This document shows, one piece after another, positions 1 through 9,348 of a stretch of DNA of 64,000 nucleotides. How positions within the stretch are numbered: position 1 is the stretch's first letter; each line of letters opens with the position of its first letter. The stretch comes from an uncultured Cohaesibacter sp. Lineage in GTDB: Bacteria > Pseudomonadota > Alphaproteobacteria > Rhizobiales > Cohaesibacteraceae. Under the pieces are notes generated by a model. It saw nothing but the letters and a program-made list of their open reading frames with translations, was not told where the DNA came from and did not search any database. The DNA is taken from positions 4,969,866-5,033,865 of the forward strand of contig NZ_OY781091.1 in NCBI RefSeq assembly GCF_963676275.1, in the 5' to 3' direction. A program made the translations under genes and the position numbers.

Positions 1-348
1 GTCATGGCCCGTCCATGCGATCAGATCACGCACCCGGACCAGCGGCCGATCAACACCCGGCGAAGAGACCTCGAGATAATATTCGCTGTCGATTGGATCT
101 TCAACATCGAGCACCGGAGAGAGCGCGCGCGATACGGCTTCGCAACCGTCAATCGTCATCGTGCCATCAGGGGATTCGGCCATGATCTGCACGGTGCATC
201 CATGCTGACCGGTAATTCTCACGCGGACCAGATCATAGCCCAGATCAACGATCACGGGCTCTACGATGGTGGCAACGCGTGCCTCCAGCCCCTTCTCGCT
301 CATCAGGCGCGGCTCTGTTCCCGCCTTTGTCTGACTGCTCTCGACCAT
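1..348 (-). CDS. rimP: Ribosome maturation factor RimP (partial, N-terminal part)
   Basis: RimP binds the 30S subunit during its maturation. About 116 N-terminal residues are present and the gene runs off the left edge of the window. The reverse-strand reading contains the RimP N-domain signature: a GYDLVRV stretch, then [17 protein letters not shown] and a [14 protein letters not shown] segment typical of the family. I chose the ATG at 348. A second in-frame ATG at 303 ([10 protein letters not shown]) is possible. In related genomes rimP heads the nusA-infB operon, which would lie outside the window to the left. Confidence 0.9.
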   Translation of the reverse strand, partial: MVESSQTKAGTEPRLMSEKGLEARVATIVEPVIVDLGYDLVRVRITGQHGCTVQIMAESPDGTMTIDGCEAVSRALSPVLDVEDPIDSEYYLEVSSPGVDRPLVRVRDLIAWTGHD

Positions 349-676
349 CAGGAAAGCCTGTCTCCATTTCTCTTGCGTCTATGATGCATGCGATCAAATG
401 TCGCTCGCAAGGGTCGTTTCAACTGAAGGCAACTGCTGTTCCGTTACGCTTTTGCTACTGGCTCTTGCCTGTTCTGCCTATCGCACATGCGACAGCATAT
501 CGGACGATCATCACCCATTTTTCCAGACCTTGCTGCAGAAAGAGACCCTATCTAACAAAAAAGAGCGGGTCCTTGTCTTGGCCCACTCTAAACAGCTGTC
601 TAGATTTTGCGGTTTTCATACACCAGAAAGGCCGCAAAAGGCAAGGGTTTTTACGAAGCGCGAAAAAGATTCTTCC
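349..676. other. Intergenic region between rimP and trmB
   Basis: About 330 bases without a credible gene. It holds the trmB terminator (555-590) and, to its left, what must be the rimP promoter and leader on the reverse strand. I see no clear promoter hexamers and no RNA motif that I recognise. Confidence 0.5.
555..590 (-). terminator. Intrinsic terminator of trmB
   Basis: On the reverse strand a stem of about 10 pairs (580-589 with 562-572, one mismatch and one G-T pair) with a 7-base loop is followed by six T residues. It lies about 90 bases beyond the trmB stop codon. Confidence 0.75.
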
Positions 677-1414
677 CTAGAGGCGAACAAAGGTCAGATA
701 TTGCGGCGTTCTTCCCTCGCGAAAGGCCTTGGCCTCATAGCGTGTACGCTGCCAATCGGGCCAAGGCACCAGCCGCTCGCCCACTTCGCCGCTCTGCTCG
801 CTCAGGGCGTCGCAGCCAGACACATGGTCCAGTGTCCAGCTGACATAGTCCTTGATGTCCGAGGCAAAGCGGAAGATGCCGCCCGGTTTCAGCACCCGGG
901 CAATGCGCTCCAGATTGCGGGCAGAGACAAAACGTCGCTTCCAGTGGCGTTTCTTGTGCCAGGGGTCGGGATAGAGCAGGAAAATGCGATCCAGCGAAGA
1001 CGCCGGCAACCAGTCCAGAATATGGGCGGCATCTTCGTCATACATCCTGATATTGTCGATCCCCTGCTCCTCGATGGCCGCCAGCGCCTTGACCGCACCA
1101 TTGATGAAGGGCTCGCAACCGATCAGACCAACATGGGGATTTTGCCCTGCCTGCCGCACCAGATGCTCGCCGCCGCCAAAGCCGATTTCCATCCAGATCT
1201 CTGTCGGATCGTTTGAGAATTGTGCAAAAATATCAGAGATCGGCACAGTTGGATTGAGGCTGATCCTGGGCAGCAATTCATCGATCAGCTTCTGCTGGGA
1301 GGGGCTGAGCGGCTTGCCCTTGCGACGGCCAAAGAAACTGGTCGCGATCTGCTTTTCGATCAGGCGGGACTGGGAGGGGCGGAAATTGGGCTTTTCAGAA
1401 GACGTTGGGCTCAT
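677..1414 (-). CDS. trmB: tRNA (guanine-N7-)-methyltransferase TrmB
   Basis: Methylates G46 of tRNA at N7 using S-adenosylmethionine. The 245-residue protein has the family's FFGRRKGKPLSPSQQ start, the SAM-binding segment WMEIGFGGGEHLV, the FLLYPDPWHKKRHWKRRF motif (the PDPW substrate loop) and a C-terminal RFASDIKDYVSW. I chose the ATG at 1414 (MSPTSSEKP) because homologues begin close to this point. An in-frame ATG at 1498 would add 28 residues that overlap an inverted repeat and look non-conserved. It lies downstream of metK, the enzyme that makes its methyl donor, in the same orientation. Confidence 0.92.
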   Translation of the reverse strand: MSPTSSEKPNFRPSQSRLIEKQIATSFFGRRKGKPLSPSQQKLIDELLPRISLNPTVPISDIFAQFSNDPTEIWMEIGFGGGEHLVRQAGQNPHVGLIGCEPFINGAVKALAAIEEQGIDNIRMYDEDAAHILDWLPASSLDRIFLLYPDPWHKKRHWKRRFVSARNLERIARVLKPGGIFRFASDIKDYVSWTLDHVSGCDALSEQSGEVGERLVPWPDWQRTRYEAKAFREGRTPQYLTFVRL

Positions 1415-1477
1415 GGAGTTGGACTGATGTGATCTATAGGGCTCGGAAAAAATCGCGGCGGTTGCGCACAATAATAG

Positions 1478-1537
1478 TTTGGCCTGCCCGGCAAGCATAA
1501 CACGTTTTAAGCAACGTATCAGTCCGGGCAGGCCAAA
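1478..1537. repeat. 14-base inverted repeat between metK and trmB
   Basis: Positions 1478-1491 and 1524-1537 are perfect reverse complements (core GGCCTGCCCGG / CCGGGCAGGCC) separated by 32 bases. There is no T-run on either strand beyond the stem, so it is not a standard intrinsic terminator. It could be a processing or stability hairpin between the metK and trmB parts of a joint transcript. Confidence 0.6.
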
Positions 1538-1576
1538 AACAGCTTTTACAGAATGGGTGCCTCAGGCACGCCTCTT

Positions 1577-2749
1577 TTAGCCGATGGCTTTCTGCAGGGC
1601 GTCGACAATGTCGGTCTTTTCCCAGGAAAAACCACCGTCGGCTTCAGGCTCGCGGCCGAAATGGCCATAGGCCGCAGTGCGTTCATAAATCGGCTTGTTC
1701 AGGCCCAGATGAGTGCGAATGCCGCGCGGTGTCAGCGGAACGATGTCCCAGAGCGCCTTTTCGATGACGGAATCGCGCACCGTGCCGGTGCCATAGCTGT
1801 CAACATAGAGCGAAAGAGGCTCGGAAACGCCGATCGCATAGGCAAGCTGAATGGAGCAGCGCTCGGCATAACCGGCCGCCACGACATTCTTGGCCAGATA
1901 GCGCGCCACATAGGCCGCCGAACGGTCCACCTTGGTCGGATCCTTGCCCGAGAAAGCGCCACCGCCGTGAGGAGCCGCGCCACCATAGGTATCAACGATG
2001 ATCTTGCGCCCGGTCAGGCCCGCATCGCCATCCGGTCCGCCAATGACGAATTTGCCGGTCGGGTTCACGTGCCATACGGTCTTTTCAGTGAGCCAGCCTT
2101 CGGGCAGCCCTGCCTTGATATAAGGCGTCACGATTTCGCGGATATCGGCAGAGCTGAGGCTGCCGTCGAAATGCTGCGTAGAAAGCACCAGAGAAGCAAC
2201 TTCCACCGGCTTGCCATCGACATAGCGCAGGGTGAGCTGGCTTTTGGCATCTGGCCCGAGGCGGGTTTCCTTGCCCGAATGGCGTGCTTCGGCAATCAGG
2301 CGCAGAATCTTGTGTGCATAGAGGATTGGTGCAGGCATCAGTTCCGGGGTTTCATTGACGGCATAGCCGAACATGATGCCCTGATCACCGGCCCCTTCAT
2401 CCTTGCCTTCTGCTTCATCAACGCCCTGAGCGATGTCGGCAGACTGTTCATGCACATAGATATCGATATCCGCATTGTTCCAGTGAAAACCGTCCTGCTC
2501 ATAGCCGATTTCCCGGATCACGCGGCGCGCCGCTTTTTCCATCAGGTGACTGTCGATTTCAGCAGGCCCGCGAACCTCACCGGCAAGCACGACCTTGTTG
2601 GTCGTGGCCATGGTTTCAACGGCACAGCGTGCATGGGGATCGGCCTTGATAAACTCGTCAACAATCGCGTCCGAGATTCGGTCACAGATCTTGTCCGGAT
2701 GTCCTTCGGATACGGACTCGCTGGTAAACAGATATTCTTTACGGGCCAT
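1577..2749 (-). CDS. metK: S-adenosylmethionine synthetase
   Basis: Makes S-adenosylmethionine from methionine and ATP. The 390-residue protein has the expected N-terminal [20 protein letters not shown] with the ATP-contacting His-Pro-Asp, the [10 protein letters not shown] loop, and the [20 protein letters not shown] phosphate-binding region. The ATG at 2749 follows a purine-rich GAGAAGAC. The reading frame stays open upstream, but the extra residues are not conserved. It sits between phrR and trmB, an order known from other rhizobia. Confidence 0.97.
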   Translation of the reverse strand: MARKEYLFTSESVSEGHPDKICDRISDAIVDEFIKADPHARCAVETMATTNKVVLAGEVRGPAEIDSHLMEKAARRVIREIGYEQDGFHWNNADIDIYVHEQSADIAQGVDEAEGKDEGAGDQGIMFGYAVNETPELMPAPILYAHKILRLIAEARHSGKETRLGPDAKSQLTLRYVDGKPVEVASLVLSTQHFDGSLSSADIREIVTPYIKAGLPEGWLTEKTVWHVNPTGKFVIGGPDGDAGLTGRKIIVDTYGGAAPHGGGAFSGKDPTKVDRSAAYVARYLAKNVVAAGYAERCSIQLAYAIGVSEPLSLYVDSYGTGTVRDSVIEKALWDIVPLTPRGIRTHLGLNKPIYERTAAYGHFGREPEADGGFSWEKTDIVDALQKAIG

Positions 2750-3128
2750 GGAAAATGTCTTCTCTGTGATATAAAGGGTTCTGCATATCGTTATCACATA
2801 GAGAAATATGACGCAATGCAAAGCGGAAACTCAGTTACTAAATGTTTTGTAACGGGCTAACCGCCTGAGAAGACGGGTAAAGCAGGGTTGGCGGAATGCT
2901 CGCTCCCTTGTGAAATGTTACCATTGTCCGCAGAACAGGCCTGCGCAAAATGGATGAGGCAACAGAGGGAATTATACTGAGGCGGAAATGTTCAGGCCAA
3001 TTGGTCCGCTATACTTGCCGGACATGCTTACCGGGCATGTTGGCTGGATAACCAATAGCGCCAAGGCCACGCTTGACGGAAAGCCGGAACGGGTCGCAAA
3101 CAGAGGGCCGACAATTATATAGGATCGA

Positions 3129-3154
3129 CCGGTATTTATAGCCGGTATTTATAG
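3129..3154. repeat. Perfect tandem repeat of a 13-base unit upstream of metK
   Basis: The unit CCGGTATTTATAG occurs twice head to tail (3129-3141, 3142-3154), and CCGG recurs nearby at 3161. It is just beyond the phrR terminator in the metK-proximal region, where a metK promoter or operator could lie. Confidence 0.75.
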
Positions 3155-3164
3155 AATGTCGCCG

Positions 3165-3206
3165 GATATAAAAAAGCGGTTGGGAGCTACGCCGTCCCAA
3201 CCGCTT
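3165..3206 (-). terminator. Intrinsic terminator of phrR
   Basis: Perfect 12-base stem (3195-3206 with 3174-3185), 9-base loop and a run of T residues on the reverse strand, about 50 bases after the phrR stop codon. It separates phrR from metK transcription. Confidence 0.9.
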
Positions 3207-3253
3207 ATTCTGCAGCAAAGCAGATTGGCTGTTTGCTTTCAACCGATCTGAAA

Positions 3254-3667
3254 TTAGCTCTCTGCACCCTCTCCGGAGATTTCGCGGACCAGCTCGACGA
3301 TCTTGCGTCTTACTTTCTGGTCCTTGATCTGGACAAAAGCCCGGTTCAGTTGCAGGCCTTCGGAAGAGGACAGGAAGTCGATAACATAGTTTTCCGACTT
3401 GGATTCTGCGAGGCCCTGGGCTTCTTGGGGGGTGCCGGGGGCATCTTCGAAGAAAAAGGAAACAGGAACTTCCAGAACGGTTGCAATATGCTGCAAGCGG
3501 CTGGCGCCAATACGGTTGGTTCCTTTTTCATATTTCTGGATTTGCTGGAATGTAATGCCCAGATGCTCTCCAAGTTTCTCTTGGCTCATAGAAAGCATCA
3601 TACGACGAAGCCGGACACGACTTCCAACATAGACATCGATTGGGTTCGGTGCTTTTTTACTGGCCAT
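3254..3667 (-). CDS. phrR: XRE-family helix-turn-helix regulator, PhrR-like
   Basis: DNA-binding regulator of 137 residues. A Cro/CI-type helix-turn-helix spans about residues 15-70 (GSRVRLRRMMLSMSQEKLGE then ITFQQIQKYEKGTNRIGASRL), followed by a charged C-terminal tail. The symbol rests on context: in Sinorhizobium the acid-induced phrR lies beside actA, which encodes the lnt product, and the same neighbour is present here. The ATG at 3667 has an AAAGAGAG ribosome site. Its own targets cannot be told from the sequence. Confidence 0.8.
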   Translation of the reverse strand: MASKKAPNPIDVYVGSRVRLRRMMLSMSQEKLGEHLGITFQQIQKYEKGTNRIGASRLQHIATVLEVPVSFFFEDAPGTPQEAQGLAESKSENYVIDFLSSSEGLQLNRAFVQIKDQKVRRKIVELVREISGEGAES

Positions 3668-3846
3668 TTGGCTCTCTTTTTTAGTTTGACGCGTTGTTCT
3701 GTGTGACAAATTTTATGCGCGTCGATCTGGTTATTTTGCGAGTTCCGCAGCCCGCGTTTTTCCCGTAAACCGTGTGCGCCTTTGGCTTTAGAGAACGAGA
3801 TTTTACAATAGTGCCGTGTATTAGCGCTATATGTCAATTATTACAA

Positions 3847-5436
3847 TTACCCCGATTTGGTTTTTCTTCGTTTGATTAACGCAAAACCACCGGTCAACAA
3901 CCACAGGATCAGAAAAATTCCGTCGCCAAATCGGCTGTAAAATGTAGGGGCGAGACGCGCAGGGACGGCTTGCTGGAGAATGCCTTCGGTCTCCAGACCC
4001 TGTTGCACGACGGATCTGCCGAGCGGATCGATGATCGCCGAAATGCCTGTATTTGCAGCACGAATGACCGGTAATCCGGTCTCGATCGCACGCATTTGTG
4101 CCAGATGAAGATGCTGCCATGGCCCGATGGTTTTCCCAAACCAAGCGTCATTTGTAACATTGACAATCATGTCTGCACCAGCCGGAAAGGAAAGAATTTC
4201 GCTTGGAAAGGCGATTTCATAGCAAATCAAGGGTAGAATTTTCCCCAAATGCCCATCTCCTAGCAGTTTTCTTTTTGTGCCAAATGAAAAACCAGATATC
4301 TGCTCGGCAAAGTCGGCGAGTCCGATTGCCTTCAACCAATTCTGTTTCGGCAAATATTCGCCAAACGGAACCAGATGGAGCTTGTCATAGGAGGACAGGA
4401 TTGTACCGTCTCCGGCGAGCTGATAGACAGAATTGTAAACTTGTTCGCTATTGGTAAAATTTACCTCCCTTCGAAGGGCTCCGGTCAACAGGATTGACCG
4501 GTCTGGCAGGGCCTGCGCGATGGCCGCCAGACCCGCCGGTTCTTCGATGAGATAAAATGGGACAGCTGTTTCCGGCCAGACAAAAAGATCGACTTTTTCA
4601 ACAGGTGCCCCCTGATTATCCAAAGTTGTTAAGGCCAGAAGGCGGCTGAAGATCCATGATCGATTCTCCAGCTTCCATTTTTCTTTCTGCGCAATGTTGG
4701 GCTGCACCACACGCACGATGATCGGCTTTTCAACTCTGGGCAGTGGCTGGCCCAGTCGATAATAGCCATAACCCAACTGACCGCAGAACAGCAGCAGCGC
4801 GAAAAGAGCAAGGCTGATGCCCGCCTTGCGGCTTGAGCGCGGACAGACAAGAAACACCGGCAAGGCAAAGATGATCGGGGCGATCAGATTCATGCTCTGG
4901 GGGCCGACGAGGGCCAATGCCTGCATCGTCATGGAGACCGATGTCAGCGACTGGCCAAGCCCGCCCCATGGCAGGCCAGTGAAGATCGTACCGCGCAGCC
5001 ATTCCAGCGCAGACCAGCAGAGCGCAAGCCCGATGACCCGAAAGGGCGAGGCGGACCAGAAATAGGCTGCCAGAGCCGAGGCCGCAGCCCAGAAAAGCGC
5101 CAGACCTGCGGCAAAGCCAAACAGGGCAAAAGGCATCAGCAGGGCGAACCGGTCTGCTTCCACAAGGAAAGCCGCTCCGATCCAGTAGAAGCTGCTCGAA
5201 AAATAGCCCAGGCCGAAGACCCAGCCGACAAGGGCCATCGAGCGCGCCGCCTGACGCGGACTCTTGCCAAGGGATGCGGAGTCAAGGAGCCAGACAAAGA
5301 CTGGAACAGCGAGCCAGAGAATGGGAAACCAGCTGAAAGGCGCTTGCGCGAGGCTGGCCAGACAACCAAACAGGAAGGCCAGAAGCAGGCGACGCCAACC
5401 TTCCAGCAAAACGAGATTTGAAACAAGAAACGCCAT
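3847..5436 (-). CDS. lnt: Apolipoprotein N-acyltransferase
   Basis: Inner-membrane enzyme that N-acylates the lipid-modified cysteine of lipoproteins. The 529-residue protein has about six hydrophobic segments in the first 220 residues, then a nitrilase-like periplasmic domain. The catalytic triad is visible: Glu in FVWPETAVPF, Lys in SYDKLHLVPFGEYLP and Cys in PLICYEIAFPSE. A last membrane segment sits near the C-terminus. In Sinorhizobium the orthologue is actA (acid tolerance), fitting its phrR neighbour. The ATG at 5436 has only a weak ribosome site. Confidence 0.95.
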   Translation of the reverse strand: MAFLVSNLVLLEGWRRLLLAFLFGCLASLAQAPFSWFPILWLAVPVFVWLLDSASLGKSPRQAARSMALVGWVFGLGYFSSSFYWIGAAFLVEADRFALLMPFALFGFAAGLALFWAAASALAAYFWSASPFRVIGLALCWSALEWLRGTIFTGLPWGGLGQSLTSVSMTMQALALVGPQSMNLIAPIIFALPVFLVCPRSSRKAGISLALFALLLFCGQLGYGYYRLGQPLPRVEKPIIVRVVQPNIAQKEKWKLENRSWIFSRLLALTTLDNQGAPVEKVDLFVWPETAVPFYLIEEPAGLAAIAQALPDRSILLTGALRREVNFTNSEQVYNSVYQLAGDGTILSSYDKLHLVPFGEYLPKQNWLKAIGLADFAEQISGFSFGTKRKLLGDGHLGKILPLICYEIAFPSEILSFPAGADMIVNVTNDAWFGKTIGPWQHLHLAQMRAIETGLPVIRAANTGISAIIDPLGRSVVQQGLETEGILQQAVPARLAPTFYSRFGDGIFLILWLLTGGFALIKRRKTKSG

Positions 5437-5651
5437 GTATATGGGCCGTTTGACAAGGAATCACGATAGTGTCGGCCCATTGGTATAGGAGTTGGCAGGC
5501 GCATTCAAAGCAATAATGAAGCAAGCGGTACAAACTCTTGTAATTTATACCGCTGTTCGTCGAGAAGACGAACCCTCGCGGTCTGAAGATTGGCGAAAGG
5601 GAAAATGACCCGAATGCCAGATCAGGCGGATGTTTGGTCGCGCTGGCCCGA

Positions 5652-7226
5652 TCAGGCGCACATGGTGGAATTCTTGATCAGCTTGAGCTTTTGCGCGTGA
5701 CTGGCCTTGTCGTGGGGGCCAACCTCGCTCATTTCGAAGCCGGGTTCGGCCGTCAGGTCGCGTGGACGACCCAGATAATAGCCCTGTGCCTCCTGACAGC
5801 CTGCCATACGCAGCATGTCGAGCGTTTCCTTGTCTTCAATCCCTTCAGCCAGAATTTCGATATTGAGGCTGCGACCGATCCCGATCATGGCGGAAATAAT
5901 GGCCATGTTGCCATGGCTGTTGGTCAGATCCTGCACGAAGGAGCGGTCAATCTTGATCTTGTCGATCGGGAAGGATGAGAGATAGCTCAGGGAAGAATAG
6001 CCGGTGCCAAAATCATCCAGCGCTACGGTAATGCCCATGCCGCGCAATTGCTTGAGGGTTTCAATGGTGCGCTGATTGCTCTGAATGAACAGGCTTTCGG
6101 TCACCTCCAGTTCCAGCCGGCTCGCAGGCAGGCCGGTCTCCTTGAGGATGCTCTCGACCATTTGCACCAGATCCACCTTCTTGAACTGGATGGGCGAAAG
6201 ATTGACGGCGACGCGCAACGGCTGCTTCCATTGGGCCGCCGTGGTGCACGCCTCTCTCAAGGCAAATTCGGAAAGCGGCAGAATGAGGCCATTGCGTTCG
6301 GCAATCTGGATGAATGTTCCGGGAGAAATCCAGCCGCGCACCGGATGATCCCAGCGCATAAGCGCTTCAAATCCGGTCTGCTTGCCGGTGGTAATGCTGA
6401 ATTGCGGCTGGAAATGCAGCTTGAATTCGCCAAGCGTAATCGATTTACCCATTTCCTGAGACAATTCATGATCCATATGGGCGCGAACATCCTGACGCTG
6501 CTCGAAACGGCAGATCTGATTGCGGCCATCCTGCTTGGCGCGCAGCAGGGCCAGCTTGGCTTGCTGCAACAGCATACCGACCCTGTAGCCATGATGGGGA
6601 AACTGGATATAGCCACCGGACACGGTGATCTCGATGGGGCGTCCATTGAAGCGATAGGGCTGCTTGAGATAGGAATGCAGGATTTGAATGCGCTGTTCGA
6701 AACTGGCGCTCGTGCCAAGCTGGTCGATGACAATGGCAAATTCGTTGCCCGAAAGACGCGCGACCATGGAGCGATTATGCTGGAAGTGAGAAAGACGCTG
6801 CGCAAATTCCTGCAACAGCAAATCGCCATTCTCGGTTCCCAGAATGGTATCCAGCTCCTTGAAGCGATCGATATCGATCAGCAGCAGCGCAAAAGGGATA
6901 TTCTGGTGCTCCGCAGACTTGAGGCGCTGATAGATGGATGAAAGAAAGAGCTGACGATTGGAGAGCCCCGTCAGATTGTCTCGCGACTTGATCTCCTCGA
7001 TCATGCCGCGAATGGAATCGCGCCTGCGCTTCTGATGCACGCAAGTCGAGAAGAAGAAATACCCCACCAGCGCTGTCAATCCAAAGATTGGAAGCTGCCT
7101 TATGACGGGGTTTTCATGGTCTGACAGAACAAGCGACAGGATAATGAGGCCCATCAGCATGAGGAGCTTGCGGGATGCTCCCATGTCAGGATCAATTGGC
7201 AGATATTTGGTCGACGAATCTTGCAT
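5652..7226 (-). CDS. Membrane GGDEF-EAL protein, probably a cyclic-di-GMP phosphodiesterase
   Basis: Two hydrophobic segments near the N-terminus anchor a cytoplasmic GGDEF domain and an EAL domain. The GGDEF active site is degenerate (SGNEF, about residue 160), so cyclase activity is unlikely. The EAL domain keeps EALMRW, EVTESLF, the DDFGTGYSSL loop, IKIDRSFV and AEGIED, so it should hydrolyse cyclic-di-GMP. I chose the ATG at 7226, which has AAAGAGCAG upstream. A TTG at 7247 in the same frame is an alternative. The gene to its right is a clear paralogue, so the pair probably arose by duplication. Confidence 0.9.
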   Translation of the reverse strand: MQDSSTKYLPIDPDMGASRKLLMLMGLIILSLVLSDHENPVIRQLPIFGLTALVGYFFFSTCVHQKRRRDSIRGMIEEIKSRDNLTGLSNRQLFLSSIYQRLKSAEHQNIPFALLLIDIDRFKELDTILGTENGDLLLQEFAQRLSHFQHNRSMVARLSGNEFAIVIDQLGTSASFEQRIQILHSYLKQPYRFNGRPIEITVSGGYIQFPHHGYRVGMLLQQAKLALLRAKQDGRNQICRFEQRQDVRAHMDHELSQEMGKSITLGEFKLHFQPQFSITTGKQTGFEALMRWDHPVRGWISPGTFIQIAERNGLILPLSEFALREACTTAAQWKQPLRVAVNLSPIQFKKVDLVQMVESILKETGLPASRLELEVTESLFIQSNQRTIETLKQLRGMGITVALDDFGTGYSSLSYLSSFPIDKIKIDRSFVQDLTNSHGNMAIISAMIGIGRSLNIEILAEGIEDKETLDMLRMAGCQEAQGYYLGRPRDLTAEPGFEMSEVGPHDKASHAQKLKLIKNSTMCA

Positions 7227-7544
7227 CAAACTGCTCTTTTTAGCCAAAGCTGTCGCTTAAATTACAACCTGTTTCTGAATAAATAGGTACCTTTGTTAGT
7301 TAATGAAAAACTTCGATAATTGAAAACTTGCAAAACGCGAGCCTGTTTGGAAAAAACAGCGAATTTCGGTGCGATGGAAAGTATAAACACGGCCAAAAGA
7401 AGCAATATTTGCGGTTGATGAAGGTGAATATTTACACATCGTCAACCAAGACGTTTATGTCTTTAAATTTGTGGTGCCAATAATTTCGTGGAAAAAGAGT
7501 GCGTCTAAGAAAAACCACTTAGCCATTTCAGCGAGGGGCTGGTC
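7227..7544. other. AT-rich spacer between the two GGDEF-EAL genes
   Basis: About 320 AT-rich bases with no gene. It is likely to carry the promoter of the left gene. I see no confident terminator for the right gene and no cyclic-di-GMP riboswitch signature. Confidence 0.4.
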
Positions 7545-9077
7545 TCAGGCAACGGCAGAATGGATGCTGGCAGGGGGGCGCATCTCTTCGCCCGGATCTG
7601 CTTCAATATCTCTGGGCTTGCCCAGCAGAAAGCCCTGTGCCTGATCCACTCCGGCCAGACGCAATATCTCATAGGCCTGATGATCCTCAATGCCTTCAGC
7701 CGTGATTTGCATATTCAGGCTCTTTCCCATGCCGATGACAGCAGAAATGATTGCCATGGAACTGTCGTCGGTGGCGAGATTCTGCACGAATGAGCGGTCA
7801 ATCTTGATCTTGTCAAAGGGAAAGCTCGTCAGATAGGCAAGCGAGGAATAGCCCGTCCCGAAATCATCCAGCGCAATGGAAATGCCCTGCCGCTGCAGCA
7901 GCAGCAGATCCGAGGAAAGCTGCTCATTGATATCGATGAACAGGCTTTCCGTAACCTCCAGCTCCAGCCGCCTGGGGTCGAGGCCCGTCTCCAGCAGAAT
8001 ATCGGTCACCAGATCAGAAATGACGCACTGGCGCATTTGAATGGGAGACAGATTGACAGCCACCTTGAGCGGATTGGTCCAACGGCTCGCTATCTGGCAG
8101 GCTTCGCGCAAGACATATTCCGAAAGCGGGACGATCAGTCCGTTCTGTTCGGCAATCGGAATGAACACGCCGGGGGAAATGATACCCCGGTCTTTGTGAA
8201 GCCATCGCACCAGAGCCTCGAATCCTGTCTGCTTGCCCGTTGCAAAGCTGAACTGTGGCTGGAAATAGACCTTGAACTCGCCTTCCTGCAAGGCCCGGTC
8301 CATGTCCTGCGACAGGAAATGGTAATCCATCATCTTTGAATCTGCGACCTCGTCATAGCAGCAGATCCGGTTATGGCCTTCTTTCTTGGCGCGCTGAAGC
8401 GCGAAATAAGCATTCTGGTTGAGACCTTCGGGGTCTCTGCCATCTTCCGGAAACAGGGTGGCGCCGACCGAGACTGTCAGATCAATGGACTGCTTCTGGC
8501 ACATATAGGTCTTGTAGAGTGTCTCAAAGACATTGCGTATTTTCGCCTGCAGATTGCTGTTGCTGCCGTCATAGTAAACGATGAGCGCAAATTCGTCGCC
8601 TCCGATGCGCGCGGCGTCCGAATCTGTCTCGGCCAGCTGCCCCAGCCGTTCGGCAAATTTTTGCAGCAGCTGATCTGCGGAATTATAGCCAAGAAATGCG
8701 TTGAGCTCCTTGAAGCGGTCCAGATCAAGCAGCATGAGAATGAAGGGATGATCCTTGTCATTTTCCATTCGCTCGGCCAGATGGCGTTGGAAAACCTCCC
8801 GATTGGCCAGTCCGGTCAGCTTGTCCTTGGCCACCAGCGTGTCCATGGCGGCAACAGCAGCAACCCGGGAGCTGTTCAATTGAATGAGAACCACGCAGGA
8901 AAGCATCGAGATGACGGCAATCGTGGCCAGTTGAATCATGGAGCGGGTCTCGGGGTCCTGATTGGCGAACAGGATTGAAACCGTCAGGGCACAGATGAAG
9001 TTTGCTACAAGCAGAATGGCGAGCGCAGCAATTTCCTTGCTGAACAGACGGTCATATCTGCTGAGAAAACCAATCAT
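7545..9077 (-). CDS. Membrane GGDEF-EAL protein with both motifs intact
   Basis: 510 residues: two membrane segments (about 15-65), a GGDEF domain with a canonical IGGDEF motif near residue 148, and an EAL domain with EALVRW, EVTESLFI, DDFGTGYSSL and AEGIED. Both cyclase and phosphodiesterase activity are possible. There is no RxxD inhibitory site just before GGDEF. The ATG at 9077 follows GGAG at good spacing. It is a paralogue of the gene to its left, which has lost the GGDEF residues. Confidence 0.92.
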   Translation of the reverse strand: MIGFLSRYDRLFSKEIAALAILLVANFICALTVSILFANQDPETRSMIQLATIAVISMLSCVVLIQLNSSRVAAVAAMDTLVAKDKLTGLANREVFQRHLAERMENDKDHPFILMLLDLDRFKELNAFLGYNSADQLLQKFAERLGQLAETDSDAARIGGDEFALIVYYDGSNSNLQAKIRNVFETLYKTYMCQKQSIDLTVSVGATLFPEDGRDPEGLNQNAYFALQRAKKEGHNRICCYDEVADSKMMDYHFLSQDMDRALQEGEFKVYFQPQFSFATGKQTGFEALVRWLHKDRGIISPGVFIPIAEQNGLIVPLSEYVLREACQIASRWTNPLKVAVNLSPIQMRQCVISDLVTDILLETGLDPRRLELEVTESLFIDINEQLSSDLLLLQRQGISIALDDFGTGYSSLAYLTSFPFDKIKIDRSFVQNLATDDSSMAIISAVIGMGKSLNMQITAEGIEDHQAYEILRLAGVDQAQGFLLGKPRDIEADPGEEMRPPASIHSAVA

Positions 9078-9255
9078 GAAAATGCTCCAACATTCAGGAT
9101 CAGGTTAAATATAAATGAAACAAGCTAATCCCACCCTAAAGAGCATAGTAAATATTGATTTATTGTTAGGAATGAGAAAAGTAACGGTGGGACATATTGT
9201 CGTATCTTCCAATAAATTCGGGGTTATAAAATGATAACTCTGAAGTATTTGTTAT

Positions 9256-9285
9256 AAAAAGGAAAAAAGAGGGCAGAGCCCTCTT
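9256..9285 (-). terminator. Intrinsic terminator of fabI
   Basis: Perfect 8-base stem (AAGAGGGC / GCCCTCTT, 9267-9285) with a 3-base loop, followed on the reverse strand by a T-rich run, about 65 bases after the fabI stop codon. Confidence 0.85.
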
Positions 9286-9348
9286 CTTGATTTGAACTGA
9301 TATTTCACTGAACTTGTACATCAGCAACAAGCCGGGGCGTTGCCCTTG

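Larger units (their letters stand above)
2750..3253. other. Long leader and promoter region of metK
   Basis: About 500 bases between metK and phrR. It contains the phrR terminator (3165-3206), a 13-base tandem repeat (3129-3154) and a short inverted repeat (ACATGC / GCATGT near 3022-3040). The length suggests a regulated metK leader. I looked for a SAM riboswitch by eye and recognised none. Confidence 0.4.

Noticed and set aside
1553-2860. A 435-codon forward reading frame opposite metK
   Set aside because: It lies antisense over the whole of metK, which has unmistakable protein motifs. It is a by-product of GC-rich codon use in the true gene.
2750-3253. SAM riboswitch upstream of metK
   Set aside because: The long leader invited the idea, but I could not find the conserved core of SAM-I, SAM-II or related classes on the reverse strand. 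A covariance search would decide.
5551-5582. Hairpin between lnt and the first GGDEF-EAL gene
   Set aside because: GTTCGTC/GACGAAC is a good stem, but no T-run follows on either strand, so it was not listed as a terminator.
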